A stretch of DNA of 64,000 nucleotides from positions 2,476,777-2,540,776 of the forward strand of contig NZ_JANIOF010000001.1 of NCBI RefSeq assembly GCF_024733555.1, read 5' to 3'. The translations under genes and the position numbers were made by a program. Source of the stretch: Paenibacillus sp. SC116. Lineage in GTDB: Bacteria > Bacillota > Bacilli > Paenibacillales > Paenibacillaceae. This document shows positions 30,315 to 40,309 of the stretch, piece by piece. The notes under the pieces were generated by a model. The model saw nothing but the letters and a program-made list of their open reading frames with translations. It searched no databases and was not told the origin of the DNA. Position 1 is the stretch's first letter; each line of letters starts with the position of its first letter.

Positions 30315-31934
30315 CTATTCTGCGTATAGTTTCTTACGCAGTTCTTTGATCTCGTCGCTTTCAAGGTATTCGTCATAAGACATTACACGGTCGATAACAC
30401 CGTTCGGTGTAATCTCAATGATACGGTTCGCGATCGTTTGCATGAACTGATGGTCATGAGACGTAAACAACATCGTACCATCGAAGTCGATAAGTCCATT
30501 GTTGAGCGCTGTGATGGATTCTAGATCCAAGTGGTTCGTTGGCTCATCCAACAGAAGCACGTTTGCACCTGTCATCATCATTTTAGACAACATACAACGA
30601 ACTTTTTCTCCCCCGGACAATACGCTTGCTTTCTTCAACGCTTCTTCGCCTGAGAATAGCATGCGGCCTAGGAATCCGCGCAAGAATGTTTCGTCTTGAT
30701 CTTTGGAATACTGACGAAGCCAGTCTACCAAAGAGTCATTAACGCCTTCGAAGTAAGCAGAGTTGTCTTTCGGGAAATATGCTTGAGATGTTGTAATTCC
30801 CCAGCTGAACGTACCTGCATCAGCTTCAACTTCGCCCATCAGAATTTGCATCAAGGTCGATTTGATCAAACCGTTAGGTCCAACGAGTGCAATCTTGTCA
30901 CCTTTGTTTACAATCAGGTGCAAGTTCTCAAACAGTTTCTCGCCATCAACCGTTTTGGACAAGCCTTCGATCGTCAACAGCTGTTTACCAGCTTCACGGT
31001 CAGACTTGAAGTTGATGAACGGATATTTACGGTTCGACGGACGAATGTCGTCAAGCGTAATCTTGTCGAGCATTTTCTTACGAGAAGTTGCTTGCTTGGA
31101 CTTGGACGCATTCGCGCTAAAGCGCTGGATGAACGCCTGCAACTCCTTAATCTTCTCTTCTTTCTTCTTGTTCTGGTCACGCATCATCGTTTGTGCCAAT
31201 TGGCTGGACTCGTACCAGAAGTCATAGTTACCGGAATAAAGTTGGATCTTGCCGAAGTCAATGTCCGCAATATGCGTACATACTTTGTTCAAGAAGTGAC
31301 GGTCATGGGATACCACAACTACGGTACCTTCATAATCCATCAAGAAGCTCTCTAACCATTTGATTGATTCAAGATCCAAGTGGTTCGTCGGCTCATCGAG
31401 CAGCAAAATGTTCGGGCGACCGAACAATGCTTGCGCCAAGAGAACGCGAACTTTCTCACTGCCATCAATCTCAGACATAAGCTTGTCATGCCAGTCTTTA
31501 GAAATGCCAAGACCGATCAACATTTCTGCTGCGTCAGACTCTGCTTCCCAACCGTTAAGCTCTGCGAATTCGCCTTCCAACTCACCCGCACGCATACCGT
31601 CTTCTTCAGTGAAGTCTGTCTTAGCATACAAAGCGTCTTTCTCTTTCATGATCGAATATAGACGCTCGTGTCCCATCATAACGGTATCAAGCACTTTGTG
31701 CTCATCATACGCATAATGGTCCTGCTTCAATACAGATAAGCGGTCGCTTGACGCAATATGCACATCGCCGCTGTTTGGTTCAATTTCGCCTGACAATATT
31801 TTCAAAAAGGTCGATTTGCCCGCTCCATTAGCACCGATAAGCCCGTAGCAGTTGCCCGGTGTGAACTTAATATTCACGTCTTCGAACAATGCGCGCTTGC
31901 CGTAACGCAGCGTAACGCCTGTCGTATTAATCAT
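30315..31934 (-). CDS. ABC-F family ATPase (YkpA/YbiT type)
   Basis: A 539-residue soluble protein with two ATP-binding cassettes joined by a charged linker (about residues 235-305, rich in K/E/R). ABC-F proteins act on the ribosome, in translation quality control or antibiotic protection, not in transport. NBD1: Walker A GANGAGKST (about residue 33), degenerate signature IDGSEKVR, Walker B LLLDEPTNHLD. NBD2: unusual Walker A GPNGLIKST (about residue 350), good signature LSGGEKVR, Walker B present. So one composite ATP site looks weakened. Start 31934 is chosen (AGGGGACGG upstream); length matches YkpA. Its role is probably housekeeping. Confidence 0.9.
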   Translation of the reverse strand: MINTTGVTLRYGKRALFEDVNIKFTPGNCYGLIGANGAGKSTFLKILSGEIEPNSGDVHIASSDRLSVLKQDHYAYDEHKVLDTVMMGHERLYSIMKEKDALYAKTDFTEEDGMRAGELEGEFAELNGWEAESDAAEMLIGLGISKDWHDKLMSEIDGSEKVRVLLAQALFGRPNILLLDEPTNHLDLESIKWLESFLMDYEGTVVVVSHDRHFLNKVCTHIADIDFGKIQLYSGNYDFWYESSQLAQTMMRDQNKKKEEKIKELQAFIQRFSANASKSKQATSRKKMLDKITLDDIRPSNRKYPFINFKSDREAGKQLLTIEGLSKTVDGEKLFENLHLIVNKGDKIALVGPNGLIKSTLMQILMGEVEADAGTFSWGITTSQAYFPKDNSAYFEGVNDSLVDWLRQYSKDQDETFLRGFLGRMLFSGEEALKKASVLSGGEKVRCMLSKMMMTGANVLLLDEPTNHLDLESITALNNGLIDFDGTMLFTSHDHQFMQTIANRIIEITPNGVIDRVMSYDEYLESDEIKELRKKLYAE

Positions 31935-32415
31935 CGTTAAACCGTCCCCTATTCTTAATAGTCTTAAGCGAACATTATAACACATTTAAATGAAAAAAAC
32001 ATGAAACCAAATAGAAACAAAATGAATACCAAATATTGATTACTATTGTTGTTCTTCATCTATGGAATGAAGCGCAGTTTTAGGTGAAGAATGCAATTGG
32101 GAATACACATCTTTCCATCTTATTTTCCAGAAGCTATAATATAAATTATCAAACAAGAAAGCGAGTGATGTTATATGAAAAAAGTTTTTAACATGAGGGA
32201 GATTCCGTTGGCCCCTTAGCACTTCGTGCAACCGAACTTATGATGCTTTCCAGCATGCTTAAAGAACAGGAACTGCGTCATGCCAAACTTATTTGTTTGA
32301 ATACGTGCTGCACGTAAAAAGAAACACGACCGCTAAGGTTCCAAGCGGGATCCTCCCATTTATTTGTGTCGTCCTGTCACTTATGTCTAATCCAACACAC
32401 AAAGGGAGAATCACA
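31935..32415. other. Gene-free stretch with a possible degenerate ORF
   Basis: Contains a short frame MKKVFNMREIPLAP (from 32175) and, shifted by one base, GPLALRATELMMLSSMLKEQ. These might be halves of a decayed small gene. Nothing else is recognised. Confidence 0.2.
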
Positions 32416-33807
32416 TTGAACCAATTTTATTCGAATGATTCACATGAAAAAGAAACAAGTCATACAAACGAGAACAACAATACGAATATTTCACAATTTG
32501 AAAATATAGATCTTGCGTATGAACGAGCGTCAGATGATACAGGTACAGAAGAGGCCAATGCGCCGCTGGTAACTGATAAAGACACTGATGATGCACAGCT
32601 TGCGGATGCGAATGAGTCTTTGATCGCTGGAGCGTTGGCTGACAGCGCGGCAGCAGGTGCGGAGCAAGCGGCTAGCTATACGCTTGCGGCGCTTGGTTGG
32701 GACGAATCCTGGGACGCCGCATGGCGTGCTTGGGAGGAGTCCGTGCCCGAAGCGGTACATCGCCGCTACGGGGAAGCTTGGGTACCGGCGCGCGTGGCGC
32801 TATCGCACAAGCGCCTGTACCGGGTAATCGGCGCCGGCGGCGAATGGCTCGCCGAGCCGTCAGGGCAAGCGCGGGCGAGCATGCCTACGCCCGCGGACTG
32901 GCCGGCGGTAGGCGACTGGGTCGCCGTCGTCCCACGGCCGGCCGATGGCCGCGCGGTGCTCGCAGGCGTGCTGCCACGGCGAACGCGCTTCGCGCGCAAA
33001 GTCGCGGGCATGCGGTCAGACGCGCAGATTGTCGCGGCCAATGCCGATACGGCCTTGCTCGTCACATCGATGACGAGCGACTTTGAGCCGCGGCGGCTGG
33101 AGCGCTACGCCGCGCTTGCGTACGACAGCGGGGCTATGCCAGCTGTCGTGCTTACCAAAGCAGACGCCGTCGCTGACGCTGCGGAGGAATCCGCCTTCGT
33201 CGCGCAGGCGATGCAGGCAGTGCCAGGCGCCGAAGTGTTCACCGTGTCGGCACAGAACGGCACAGGCATTGACGGCCTGCTCGCCTATCTCGCCCCTGGC
33301 TCCACCGTCGTACTGGTCGGTTCTTCAGGTGTCGGCAAGTCCACACTTGCCAATGCCCTCACTGGCACTACGAGAATGGTAACGAATGCTGTGCGCGAAG
33401 ATGATAATCGAGGTCGCCATACGACGACGCATCGTGAGCTAATGGCGCTTCCCAATGGAGCGTGGCTCATCGATACGCCTGGCATGCGCGAGGTTGGTCT
33501 CATTACCGGAACCGATGAGGAATCCGGATATGGCATTACACAAGCATTCCAAGATGTTGAATCGTTTGCCGAGCAATGCCGCTATCGCGACTGCAGTCAT
33601 AAGCAAGAACCTGGCTGTGCGGTACATGCCGCTATTGAATCTGGCGAGCTGGATTCCTACCGACTGCAGGCTTATCGTAAGCTTCAACGCGAGCTGGCTT
33701 ATGCAGAACGCCGTGAAAACGAGCAAGCGAAACGGGCCATGAATGAAGCGGGTAAAAAGCTTGCGAAGTATGCGAAAGCAGCTCAACGCAGCAATCCTAA
33801 ACGCTAA
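32416..33807 (+). CDS. rsgA: Ribosome small-subunit-dependent GTPase (RsgA-like)
   Basis: A 463-residue circularly permuted GTPase that should help late maturation of the 30S subunit. Motifs occur in the permuted order: G4 LTKAD (about residue 245), G5 VSAQNGTG, G1 GSSGVGKST (about 302), G3 DTPGMRE (about 353), then a zinc-binding CRYRDCSH...GCAVH. Residues 1-75 are an acidic low-complexity extension (ENNNTNISQFENID) absent from short RsgA. The start TTG at 32416 has AAAGGGAG 7 bases upstream. Base composition is strongly mosaic: 32690-33350 is very GC-rich, both ends are AT-richer. It may be a second RsgA-type gene rather than the main one. Confidence 0.85.
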   Translation: MNQFYSNDSHEKETSHTNENNNTNISQFENIDLAYERASDDTGTEEANAPLVTDKDTDDAQLADANESLIAGALADSAAAGAEQAASYTLAALGWDESWDAAWRAWEESVPEAVHRRYGEAWVPARVALSHKRLYRVIGAGGEWLAEPSGQARASMPTPADWPAVGDWVAVVPRPADGRAVLAGVLPRRTRFARKVAGMRSDAQIVAANADTALLVTSMTSDFEPRRLERYAALAYDSGAMPAVVLTKADAVADAAEESAFVAQAMQAVPGAEVFTVSAQNGTGIDGLLAYLAPGSTVVLVGSSGVGKSTLANALTGTTRMVTNAVREDDNRGRHTTTHRELMALPNGAWLIDTPGMREVGLITGTDEESGYGITQAFQDVESFAEQCRYRDCSHKQEPGCAVHAAIESGELDSYRLQAYRKLQRELAYAERRENEQAKRAMNEAGKKLAKYAKAAQRSNPKR

Positions 33808-34201
33808 CATTCAGCTCTAGCTAACATTCAACTTATATTTAAGGTACTATCATGCGCTATCGTCCATCTCACAAATGATTGATAATCTCGATGCGATAGA
33901 AGCAAGACCTTAACCAAACCATTACCTTCTTTTATTAACAAACAGGGCTATCCTTATAGCAGCTGAATCGATCTAGCTGGCATAGGATAGCCCTGTTACT
34001 TTGTGATGCTGCATAGCCTGCTACATACCTCTAGAAGAAAAAATATACGATTCTCTTCTTTAAGCACTTAGCATCGGGTTTGGTATTAGTACTTGGTAGT
34101 TCGTACTTAACTTTCACATTTTGCATTTACCATACAGTAATTAGACCCTCTAGCTTATACTGCACTTACTGCACTCACTACTCAAACACGCCTTCCCACT
34201 A
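33808..34201. other. Gene-free stretch with strong hairpin
   Basis: AACAGGGCTATCC (33941-33953) pairs with GGATAGCCCTGTT (33985-33997). It lies between convergent genes and probably terminates the GTPase transcript, though the T-run is short. Nothing else is seen. Confidence 0.5.
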
Positions 34202-35272
34202 TTATTCATCGCCTGATTTAACAGGCAACTGCTGTCCCTTCCACGTGTCACCAAGCAGCAGCAAACGCACACGCTCAGGATCAATGCCAAGACGTTCTCG
34301 TTCAGCCATCAAGCGGTCGATTGCCTCTTTTGGTGTATCGTCCGCTAATTTGAAAGCACCGTAATGCATCGGAATCATCAGCTTAGCACCAACATCTACA
34401 AACGCCTGCAGGGCCTCTTCTGGGTTCACATGCTGCGCGTTCATAAACCATTCAGGCTCGTAAGCACCTATCGGCATCAGTGTTACATCAATATCGAACC
34501 GCTCTCCGATCTCCTTAAAACCGCGGAAGTAGCCGCTGTCTCCTACAAAGTAGATCGTGCTCACATTATCTACATATTGCTCCACAGCTTTAGCGCCGCT
34601 TTCCTTTTTCTTCGTTGCCTCTAATGCACTCTTACTTGCATGCGTTTCGATATCCTGCAGAGATGCCTCTATACGCTCAAGCACATATCCACCCCAATGA
34701 GAGCGATTCATATCGGTCAAAGAACGTCTCGTCCAATGTTGAGCAGGCACGAATGTCACGTTAACTTGGTCGATTGTTATCGACTCCCACCACTGCAGCT
34801 CCACAATATTTCGGAACCCTTTACGGGACAACTTCCCTTTTAAGCCAACAGGGACAATAATGATCGTTCGCTCTGTCGCGAGTTGACGAAGAGAGGCAAC
34901 ATGCAAATGATCATAATGAGAATGGGAAATGAGCACAACGTCCACTTCCGGCATATCCTGTAACGGAATTCCAGGTGGGCTCAACCTTTTTTCCAGCGCC
35001 ATTTTTATTGCCCATACTGGATCTGTCACGATATTTAGTCCACCGATTTGCAACAAAAAAGTAGAATGTCCAATCCATGTAATCGTCGTTTGTGACCGAT
35101 TCTCGTTCAATGCAGCCAAATTGGGCTCCACATGTGGAATGACGTAAGAATAGTCCTTCTTGCGGAGACGCAGACGACGCTCCGAACGCCAACGCTTGAA
35201 CTGCTTCCACGTCTTCTCGGTCATAACATTATCCATATTGTGATATTTCCGAGTTGCTCTAGAGCGTAACAT
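34202..35272 (-). CDS. MBL-fold metallo-hydrolase (NAPE-PLD/UlaG-like)
   Basis: A 356-residue cytoplasmic hydrolase with the metallo-beta-lactamase signature SHSHYDHL (HxHxDH), an N-terminal TWIGHSTFLLQIGGLNIVTDP strand-turn split over residues 64-84, and later metal ligands in GDSGYF and MHYGAF. It resembles the NAPE-PLD/RomA-like group, whose bacterial substrates are mostly unknown. An inserted Lys/Glu-rich loop (residues 210-235) is seen. GAGGTGAAGGC precedes the ATG. Monocistronic. Confidence 0.85.
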   Translation of the reverse strand: MLRSRATRKYHNMDNVMTEKTWKQFKRWRSERRLRLRKKDYSYVIPHVEPNLAALNENRSQTTITWIGHSTFLLQIGGLNIVTDPVWAIKMALEKRLSPPGIPLQDMPEVDVVLISHSHYDHLHVASLRQLATERTIIIVPVGLKGKLSRKGFRNIVELQWWESITIDQVNVTFVPAQHWTRRSLTDMNRSHWGGYVLERIEASLQDIETHASKSALEATKKKESGAKAVEQYVDNVSTIYFVGDSGYFRGFKEIGERFDIDVTLMPIGAYEPEWFMNAQHVNPEEALQAFVDVGAKLMIPMHYGAFKLADDTPKEAIDRLMAERERLGIDPERVRLLLLGDTWKGQQLPVKSGDE

Positions 35273-35488
35273 GCCTTCACCTCGCTGATGTTTATATAAA
35301 AAATCAAATTGCTTTGCTTACTCTATTGCTCCATATACTCCATAATTACACACCTAATAATGAGTACACTCATAATCACATTACAATCTTTAATGTTATA
35401 TATCGTATCATGGGAACAATCCCTTTTCCAACGACGCACATTGTACCTATTTATGTACGTTATACCCGAACTTCATTTACTTGATTCA

Positions 35489-35517
35489 TTGTGAGGGTGC
35501 GATCTATCATGTACAAT
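35489..35517 (+). promoter_or_regulatory. Sigma-A promoter of the CvfC-type gene
   Basis: TTGTGA, 17 bases, TACAAT, ending 33 bases before the ATG at 35551. Confidence 0.55.
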
Positions 35518-35550
35518 AAATGTACTCGCATTAAGCAAGGAGGATCAGAT

Positions 35551-36681
35551 ATGAAACTCATTCGCATCGAACCAACACCAAGTCCAAATAGCATGAAGCT
35601 GCAATTGGACGAGCGTCTGGATGAAGGCATTAGACGTACGTATACGCCTGAGCATAAACAAAATGCGCCGCGTATCATTCAACAGTTATTAGACATCGAC
35701 GGCGTTAAAAGTCTATTCCATACCGCAGACTTTATTGCACTCGATCGTAAGCCGAATAACGATTGGGCAGTTATTCTGCGTCAAGTTCAAGATATATTTG
35801 GCTGGTCTCAAGAACAAGGCACTGCTGCAGAAGAAGAAACAGGGAACTACAGCTTTGGAGAAGCACATGTGTATGTGCAGTATTTCCGTGGCATTCCTAT
35901 GCAAATTCGTGTACAAGCAGGCGGACAAGAGGAACGAATCGGTCTTGGGGAAAGATTCGTAAAAGCTGTCCAAGAAGTTGCCAGCGCAACGCTGATCAAA
36001 GAGCGCAAGCTAAGTGAATATGGTACACGCTACGGCGACCTTCCTACTATTGCACGTGAGGTCGAGCAGGAACTTGAAGCGACGTATACAGAGGAAAGAC
36101 TTCAATCCGTCATCAAGCAAGCCATCGAATCGAAGCAATCCAATGAACCGTTCGTTGAAGAGCGTATTGCTTGGGATCAAGCTGCAATCGAAGCTGGACT
36201 ACAAGACAGCGATTGGCGCAAGCGCTATGCTGCATTGGAACAGTTGGAGCCTGAAGAAGCTAACTTACCTCTTCTGCAAAAACTGATCGATGATGAGCAC
36301 AGCCAAGTTCGCCGCCAAGTTGTCGTTTATTTGGGCGAGATTAAGACGGAAGAAGTTATGCCATTGTTGATTCATGCTTTGAAAGATGCTTCTGTCAGCG
36401 TTAGACGTACAGCTGGCGATACGCTATCCGACATCGGCGATGCTCAAGCGATGGAGCCAATGATTACAGCGTTGAAAGATAAGAATAAGCTTGTACGCTG
36501 GCGTGCTGCTCGTTACTTGTATGATCTTGGGGATGAGCGTGCTATTCAAGGGTTAACCGATGCTATGGAGGATCCTGAGTTCGAGGTTGCTCTGCAAGCA
36601 CGCATGGCATTAGAACGCATCCAGTCGGGCGAAGAAGCAGCAGGTACAGTATGGCAGCAAATGACTCGTGCTCGTGATTAA
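35551..36681 (+). CDS. Conserved virulence factor C-like protein (NifU-N plus HEAT repeats)
   Basis: A 376-residue cytoplasmic protein. Residues 1-80 form a NifU/Nfu N-terminal-type domain (IEPTPSPNSMKLQLDE), usually linked to iron-sulfur scaffolding. Residues 215-365 hold HEAT/PBS-lyase-type helical repeats (VRRTAGDTLSDIGD, VRWRAARYLYDLGD). The same layout is known from staphylococcal CvfC; the precise activity is not established. AAGGAGG lies 7 bases before ATG 35551, so the 20 extra codons upstream are not used. Confidence 0.85.
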   Translation: MKLIRIEPTPSPNSMKLQLDERLDEGIRRTYTPEHKQNAPRIIQQLLDIDGVKSLFHTADFIALDRKPNNDWAVILRQVQDIFGWSQEQGTAAEEETGNYSFGEAHVYVQYFRGIPMQIRVQAGGQEERIGLGERFVKAVQEVASATLIKERKLSEYGTRYGDLPTIAREVEQELEATYTEERLQSVIKQAIESKQSNEPFVEERIAWDQAAIEAGLQDSDWRKRYAALEQLEPEEANLPLLQKLIDDEHSQVRRQVVVYLGEIKTEEVMPLLIHALKDASVSVRRTAGDTLSDIGDAQAMEPMITALKDKNKLVRWRAARYLYDLGDERAIQGLTDAMEDPEFEVALQARMALERIQSGEEAAGTVWQQMTRARD

Positions 36682-36736
36682 TTCCATGACTGCGTTTCTA
36701 ACGTAGGAAACATAAATAACATATAACAAGGAACAG

Positions 36737-36775
36737 AGCTGACGACGACACCATCAATCGACGTCAGCTTTTTTC
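36737..36775 (+). terminator. Terminator after the CvfC-type gene
   Basis: AGCTGACG pairs with CGTCAGCT and is followed by TTTTT. Confidence 0.85.
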
Positions 36776-36803
36776 AACTCATTAATGATAGAGGTGTGCC
36801 TAG

Positions 36804-36995
36804 ATGAGCAAAGCTCGTATTTGGTTAGTATTCACATGCGGAGTTTTAGGATTAATGCTAAGTATTCACCAACTCATCCGTGCCATTATGAATCATACAT
36901 CTTTCATCGTACACATCATAAGTATCGTGTTGTGGTTCATGTATATCATATCTATGTATTACAGCATAAAAAATAAGAAAGCACGCTTAAAATGA
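36804..36995 (+). CDS. Small two-helix membrane protein
   Basis: A 63-residue protein with two hydrophobic segments (residues 7-28 and 34-55) and a basic C-terminus (KNKKARLK). GAGGTG lies about 8 bases before the ATG. No family recognised. It sits between terminators and should have its own promoter or arise by readthrough. Confidence 0.6.
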   Translation: MSKARIWLVFTCGVLGLMLSIHQLIRAIMNHTSFIVHIISIVLWFMYIISMYYSIKNKKARLK

Positions 36996-37031
36996 CCTAA
37001 CCAGGATTCCCCTAGAGCCATTTAAGCGTGC
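36981..37031. terminator. Bidirectional hairpin
   Basis: GCACGCTTAAAATG pairs with CATTTAAGCGTGC; it overlaps the last codons of the small membrane protein. Confidence 0.55.
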
Positions 37032-37077
37032 ATCTCATCACTTCACTATTCGCCATTTCGTGCTGTTTCTGTTCTCT

Positions 37078-39048
37078 TTACGACTCCAACTTGTAGCGGC
37101 TTGTTACCTGCTGCAAATCATCAGCTACCGATGCCAAATGATTAGCTGAAGCAGCAATATCCTGCATCGCTGCATTTTGCTGTTCACTTACCGCAGCCAG
37201 CGTCTCAATCTCCGAAGCGACTTTTTCCGTCACTTCAAGGGATTGATCGAACGAATGAATCATTTCTCGATTCGTTTGTGCCAGGTCTTTACTTACCCTA
37301 GCTGCATTCGTCAACTGATCGCTAACCGTCTGAATCACTTGGAACATTTCCGTCATCCGTCCCGTAAGCTGATCGGTCAACTGTCTGCCGCTGTTGACAG
37401 ACTCCGTTCCTTCTACCATCGCTTGTGAGACAGCATCCGTCCGATTGGCAATCTCCTCAATTAAAGTTGTAATTTGTTCTGTCGCCTGTTGGGCTTGTCC
37501 TGCCAGCTTGCGAACTTCATTGGCTACAACCGCAAAGCCTCTTCCCTGCTCCCCAGCATGTGCGGCCTCAATGGCTGCATTCAGAGCAAGCAGATGAATT
37601 TGTTGAGACAAGTTCTGAATAAAGCCAACGATCGTCTGTATATCTTTAGACTTTTCCTGCAACAAATCGGTCTCCGTTTGAACTTGGTATGTGTGATCCA
37701 TAATGGTAGACATCTGTTCATTCACAACTCGTAAGGAACGCTCACCATCTACCGCCCAAGCTTGGATTTGGTTCGCATTAGCAGCAGAGCCTTGTACAAG
37801 CTCAACGACATTTCGCAGCTTGCCATTAGCCTCAGTCGCCATCTCGTTCACATCCGTCAACTCTTGCTTCATCCCGTTAGAACGATTGTTTATTTCCTCA
37901 TAGGAAGCCGCCACTTGTTGAAGCGAAGCGACATTCTCTTCCGAGTTGGCAGACAACTGTTCCGATGAAGCTGCAAGCGTATTCGCTGTATCACGAAGGT
38001 CTCGCATCACACTCGCAAGTGACACAGCCATCGTATTGAACTGATTTTCCAATAGTCCAATCTCATCGTTCCGTCGGCTTGTATTTACCTTCACATCCAA
38101 ATCCCCATCTGCGATTCGCTTCGACATTTGCTGAAGCCGAATAATAGGAAGCAGGATCGATTTAATAAATGCAAACACACCTATTGATATAAATAGTAAA
38201 ATCAGCCCCAAATAAAGAATCGCTTCACGATACAGTTGGTTCTGTACCTGCTTGATCTCCCCTTGATCCATAACGCCGACAACATTGAGCTTCAGCTTAT
38301 TATCTCGATTAAAGGAAATAAAATGCTGCTTCTGCTCATTGTTCACCATTAGGTCACCTTTCAAGGCGGTCTTCAAGGCAACATATTCTCCTTCCAGCAC
38401 CGTGCCTGGCTTATAGTCAGGATGAACGATGACTTGATTGGAGTCATCCAAAAGCGCAATATAGCCATTTTCACCAATCTTAAAGCTTGAAGCCATCTCA
38501 GCTAGCCGCAGCGTATTTACATCCAGCCCCATTACTCCGCTGCCATCGCTCAAGGTGCGAGAAAACGTAATGACCATCCTTCCTTCACTGTCCTTACGAA
38601 CTTTGGAGGTGATGATCTTGCCTGGGCTAGCTAACGCCTCCGTATACCATGATTGTTTATTAAAGCTTGCCGTTCCTTGGACTCCGTCACTATGATGCAA
38701 TCTGCCATCAAGCACGACAAACGCTGCCAAAATTTTATCGGTGTCCTTATCCATCGTTGTTAAACGAAATTGCAGCTGCGCGTCATTTGTTCGTATTTCC
38801 GGCAATGATTTTTCCATCGCTTGAAAGGCAAACACATAATCATTAAACATTGCATTAATCGATTCCGTCATCGTGTGAGACATTTTCGCCACTTGTTCTT
38901 TCTGGGCGTCAGACAATTCATTAGTAGCGCTAGTGGTAAGCAGCCATATAAGTCCTATAGTAGGTAATAAAATGAGTGCAAAAATAACTACCGAAACTTT
39001 CTTCTTAAGTGAGTTGCGAAGTGTCCATATACGTGGATTAAGTTTCAA
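37078..39048 (-). CDS. Methyl-accepting chemotaxis protein
   Basis: A 656-residue membrane receptor. TM1 is at about residues 18-40, an extracellular dCache-type sensor follows (40-275; FSRTLSDGSGVMGLDVNTLR), TM2 at about 278-300, HAMP to about 355, then the long helical signalling hairpin with the conserved tip QIHLLALNAAIEAAHAGEQG. It should control the CheA kinase in response to an unknown ligand. The start is TTG, with AAAGGGG 8 bases upstream. No che genes are nearby, as is common for orphan receptors. Confidence 0.92.
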   Translation of the reverse strand: MKLNPRIWTLRNSLKKKVSVVIFALILLPTIGLIWLLTTSATNELSDAQKEQVAKMSHTMTESINAMFNDYVFAFQAMEKSLPEIRTNDAQLQFRLTTMDKDTDKILAAFVVLDGRLHHSDGVQGTASFNKQSWYTEALASPGKIITSKVRKDSEGRMVITFSRTLSDGSGVMGLDVNTLRLAEMASSFKIGENGYIALLDDSNQVIVHPDYKPGTVLEGEYVALKTALKGDLMVNNEQKQHFISFNRDNKLKLNVVGVMDQGEIKQVQNQLYREAILYLGLILLFISIGVFAFIKSILLPIIRLQQMSKRIADGDLDVKVNTSRRNDEIGLLENQFNTMAVSLASVMRDLRDTANTLAASSEQLSANSEENVASLQQVAASYEEINNRSNGMKQELTDVNEMATEANGKLRNVVELVQGSAANANQIQAWAVDGERSLRVVNEQMSTIMDHTYQVQTETDLLQEKSKDIQTIVGFIQNLSQQIHLLALNAAIEAAHAGEQGRGFAVVANEVRKLAGQAQQATEQITTLIEEIANRTDAVSQAMVEGTESVNSGRQLTDQLTGRMTEMFQVIQTVSDQLTNAARVSKDLAQTNREMIHSFDQSLEVTEKVASEIETLAAVSEQQNAAMQDIAASANHLASVADDLQQVTSRYKLES

Positions 39049-39175
39049 GGCCCTTACCCCTTTGTCTCCGATTAGTCATTTCCATAGATGCCCACACTAT
39101 ATATATCGGTTATTCGACAAAAACGTGTAGAAGACCTTTCTATTACAACATCAATTCGACAGCCTATACGGACTA

Positions 39176-40309
39176 CTACCCTTCCCTCGTCGCTGGACGA
39201 AACGCAGATACACCAACACCAAGAAAAATAATCGTAAATAACAGCAAAACACCGATCGGAAGAACGACAGTATTCAAGGAAGCACCCGCTTCCAACTTAT
39301 CCAGTGCATCCAACACCCAGCGCTGGGGCACATAATAGGAAATCCGCTGCATGTATGGCTCCATAATGTATACCGGCCAGAAGCATCCGCCAATCATACA
39401 AGTTGGAACGATGATCCCATAACCAACCTGAGTGAACCGCTTCATATCCGTTAAGAACGTGCTAATCATACAAAGCGCCCCGAGGATAGCTAACAAGTAT
39501 AGTTCCAATAACAAAAACTGTTCTACGATTGAAGTCGATATACGAGCCCCTAGAACTAGGTGTACAATGACCAGTACAACAGCAACTTGTATCGTTCCAT
39601 TTGCAAATGCACCTAAAAAATAACCGAACGATATTTCAGAGTTCCGTACAGGTGCAGCATAAGCGCGAAGCATCGTGCGATTATGGCGATCCTCAATCAT
39701 AACGCTGACTGCTTGTAGCCCATTCATAAAGATGAACATTAGGAAAATGCCCATAGCTATCCGCATCGAGACAGAGGAACTGGATTTTTCCGATTCCATT
39801 TTCAGTACAGGTCTAGCTTGCAAATATTCCGTGTACAGCTTTTCCTTACTCTCGGCTGAAAGCTGTTGTCCTTGTTCAACCTTCCCCATATCAGCTAGGA
39901 AGCGCTGCTGCTCTTGGACAAACTGTTCTAAAGCCAGCTTGACGAGCGCAGATTGCTCACTTAAATTCTTCTGATACATGTCCACTTGAAGTGTGGAGCT
40001 GTTCATCAGTGACTCACTATAGGAAGCAGGAATAAAAACACCAAATCCTGATTTTTCAGCACTTTGCTCCAATTCCACTATGCTAGCAGCTTGTACGACT
40101 TCAAATCGCTCTTCCAATTGAGCCTTCAATTGTTTGGACCATACTGATTGATCCTCGTCATACCAAACGACTACAGGAACAACACTCGTTATCGTTGTAA
40201 TCATGATCATGAGCACGACCGCGGTTGGCAGCACAAACGTGAGAAACCAAGCGCGTTTGTTCACTAATATTCGATGAATATAAAACTGAGCAATTTTCAG
40301 TGCATTCAT
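39176..40309 (-). CDS. ABC-2 type permease, LnrN-like
   Basis: A 377-residue permease with one N-terminal helix (residues 15-40), a large extracellular domain (45-180), and five helices in the C-terminal half. Third gene of an exporter operon. Start 40309 overlaps the upstream stop as ATGA; the longer frame from 40351 is discarded. Gene order ATPase-permease-permease with a kinase/regulator pair next door matches B. subtilis LnrLMN, which confers resistance to linearmycins and related polyenes. Substrate here is inferred only from that resemblance. Confidence 0.82.
   Translation of the reverse strand: MNALKIAQFYIHRILVNKRAWFLTFVLPTAVVLMIMITTITSVVPVVVWYDEDQSVWSKQLKAQLEERFEVVQAASIVELEQSAEKSGFGVFIPASYSESLMNSSTLQVDMYQKNLSEQSALVKLALEQFVQEQQRFLADMGKVEQGQQLSAESKEKLYTEYLQARPVLKMESEKSSSSVSMRIAMGIFLMFIFMNGLQAVSVMIEDRHNRTMLRAYAAPVRNSEISFGYFLGAFANGTIQVAVVLVIVHLVLGARISTSIVEQFLLLELYLLAILGALCMISTFLTDMKRFTQVGYGIIVPTCMIGGCFWPVYIMEPYMQRISYYVPQRWVLDALDKLEAGASLNTVVLPIGVLLLFTIIFLGVGVSAFRPATREG

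Noticed and set aside
32175..32330. Two short frames that might be halves of a frameshifted gene
   Set aside because: Too short to assign; similarity to any family was not recognised.
33439..33810. 123-codon frame antisense to the GTPase gene
   Set aside because: Shadow of a GC-rich gene; no ribosome site or family match.
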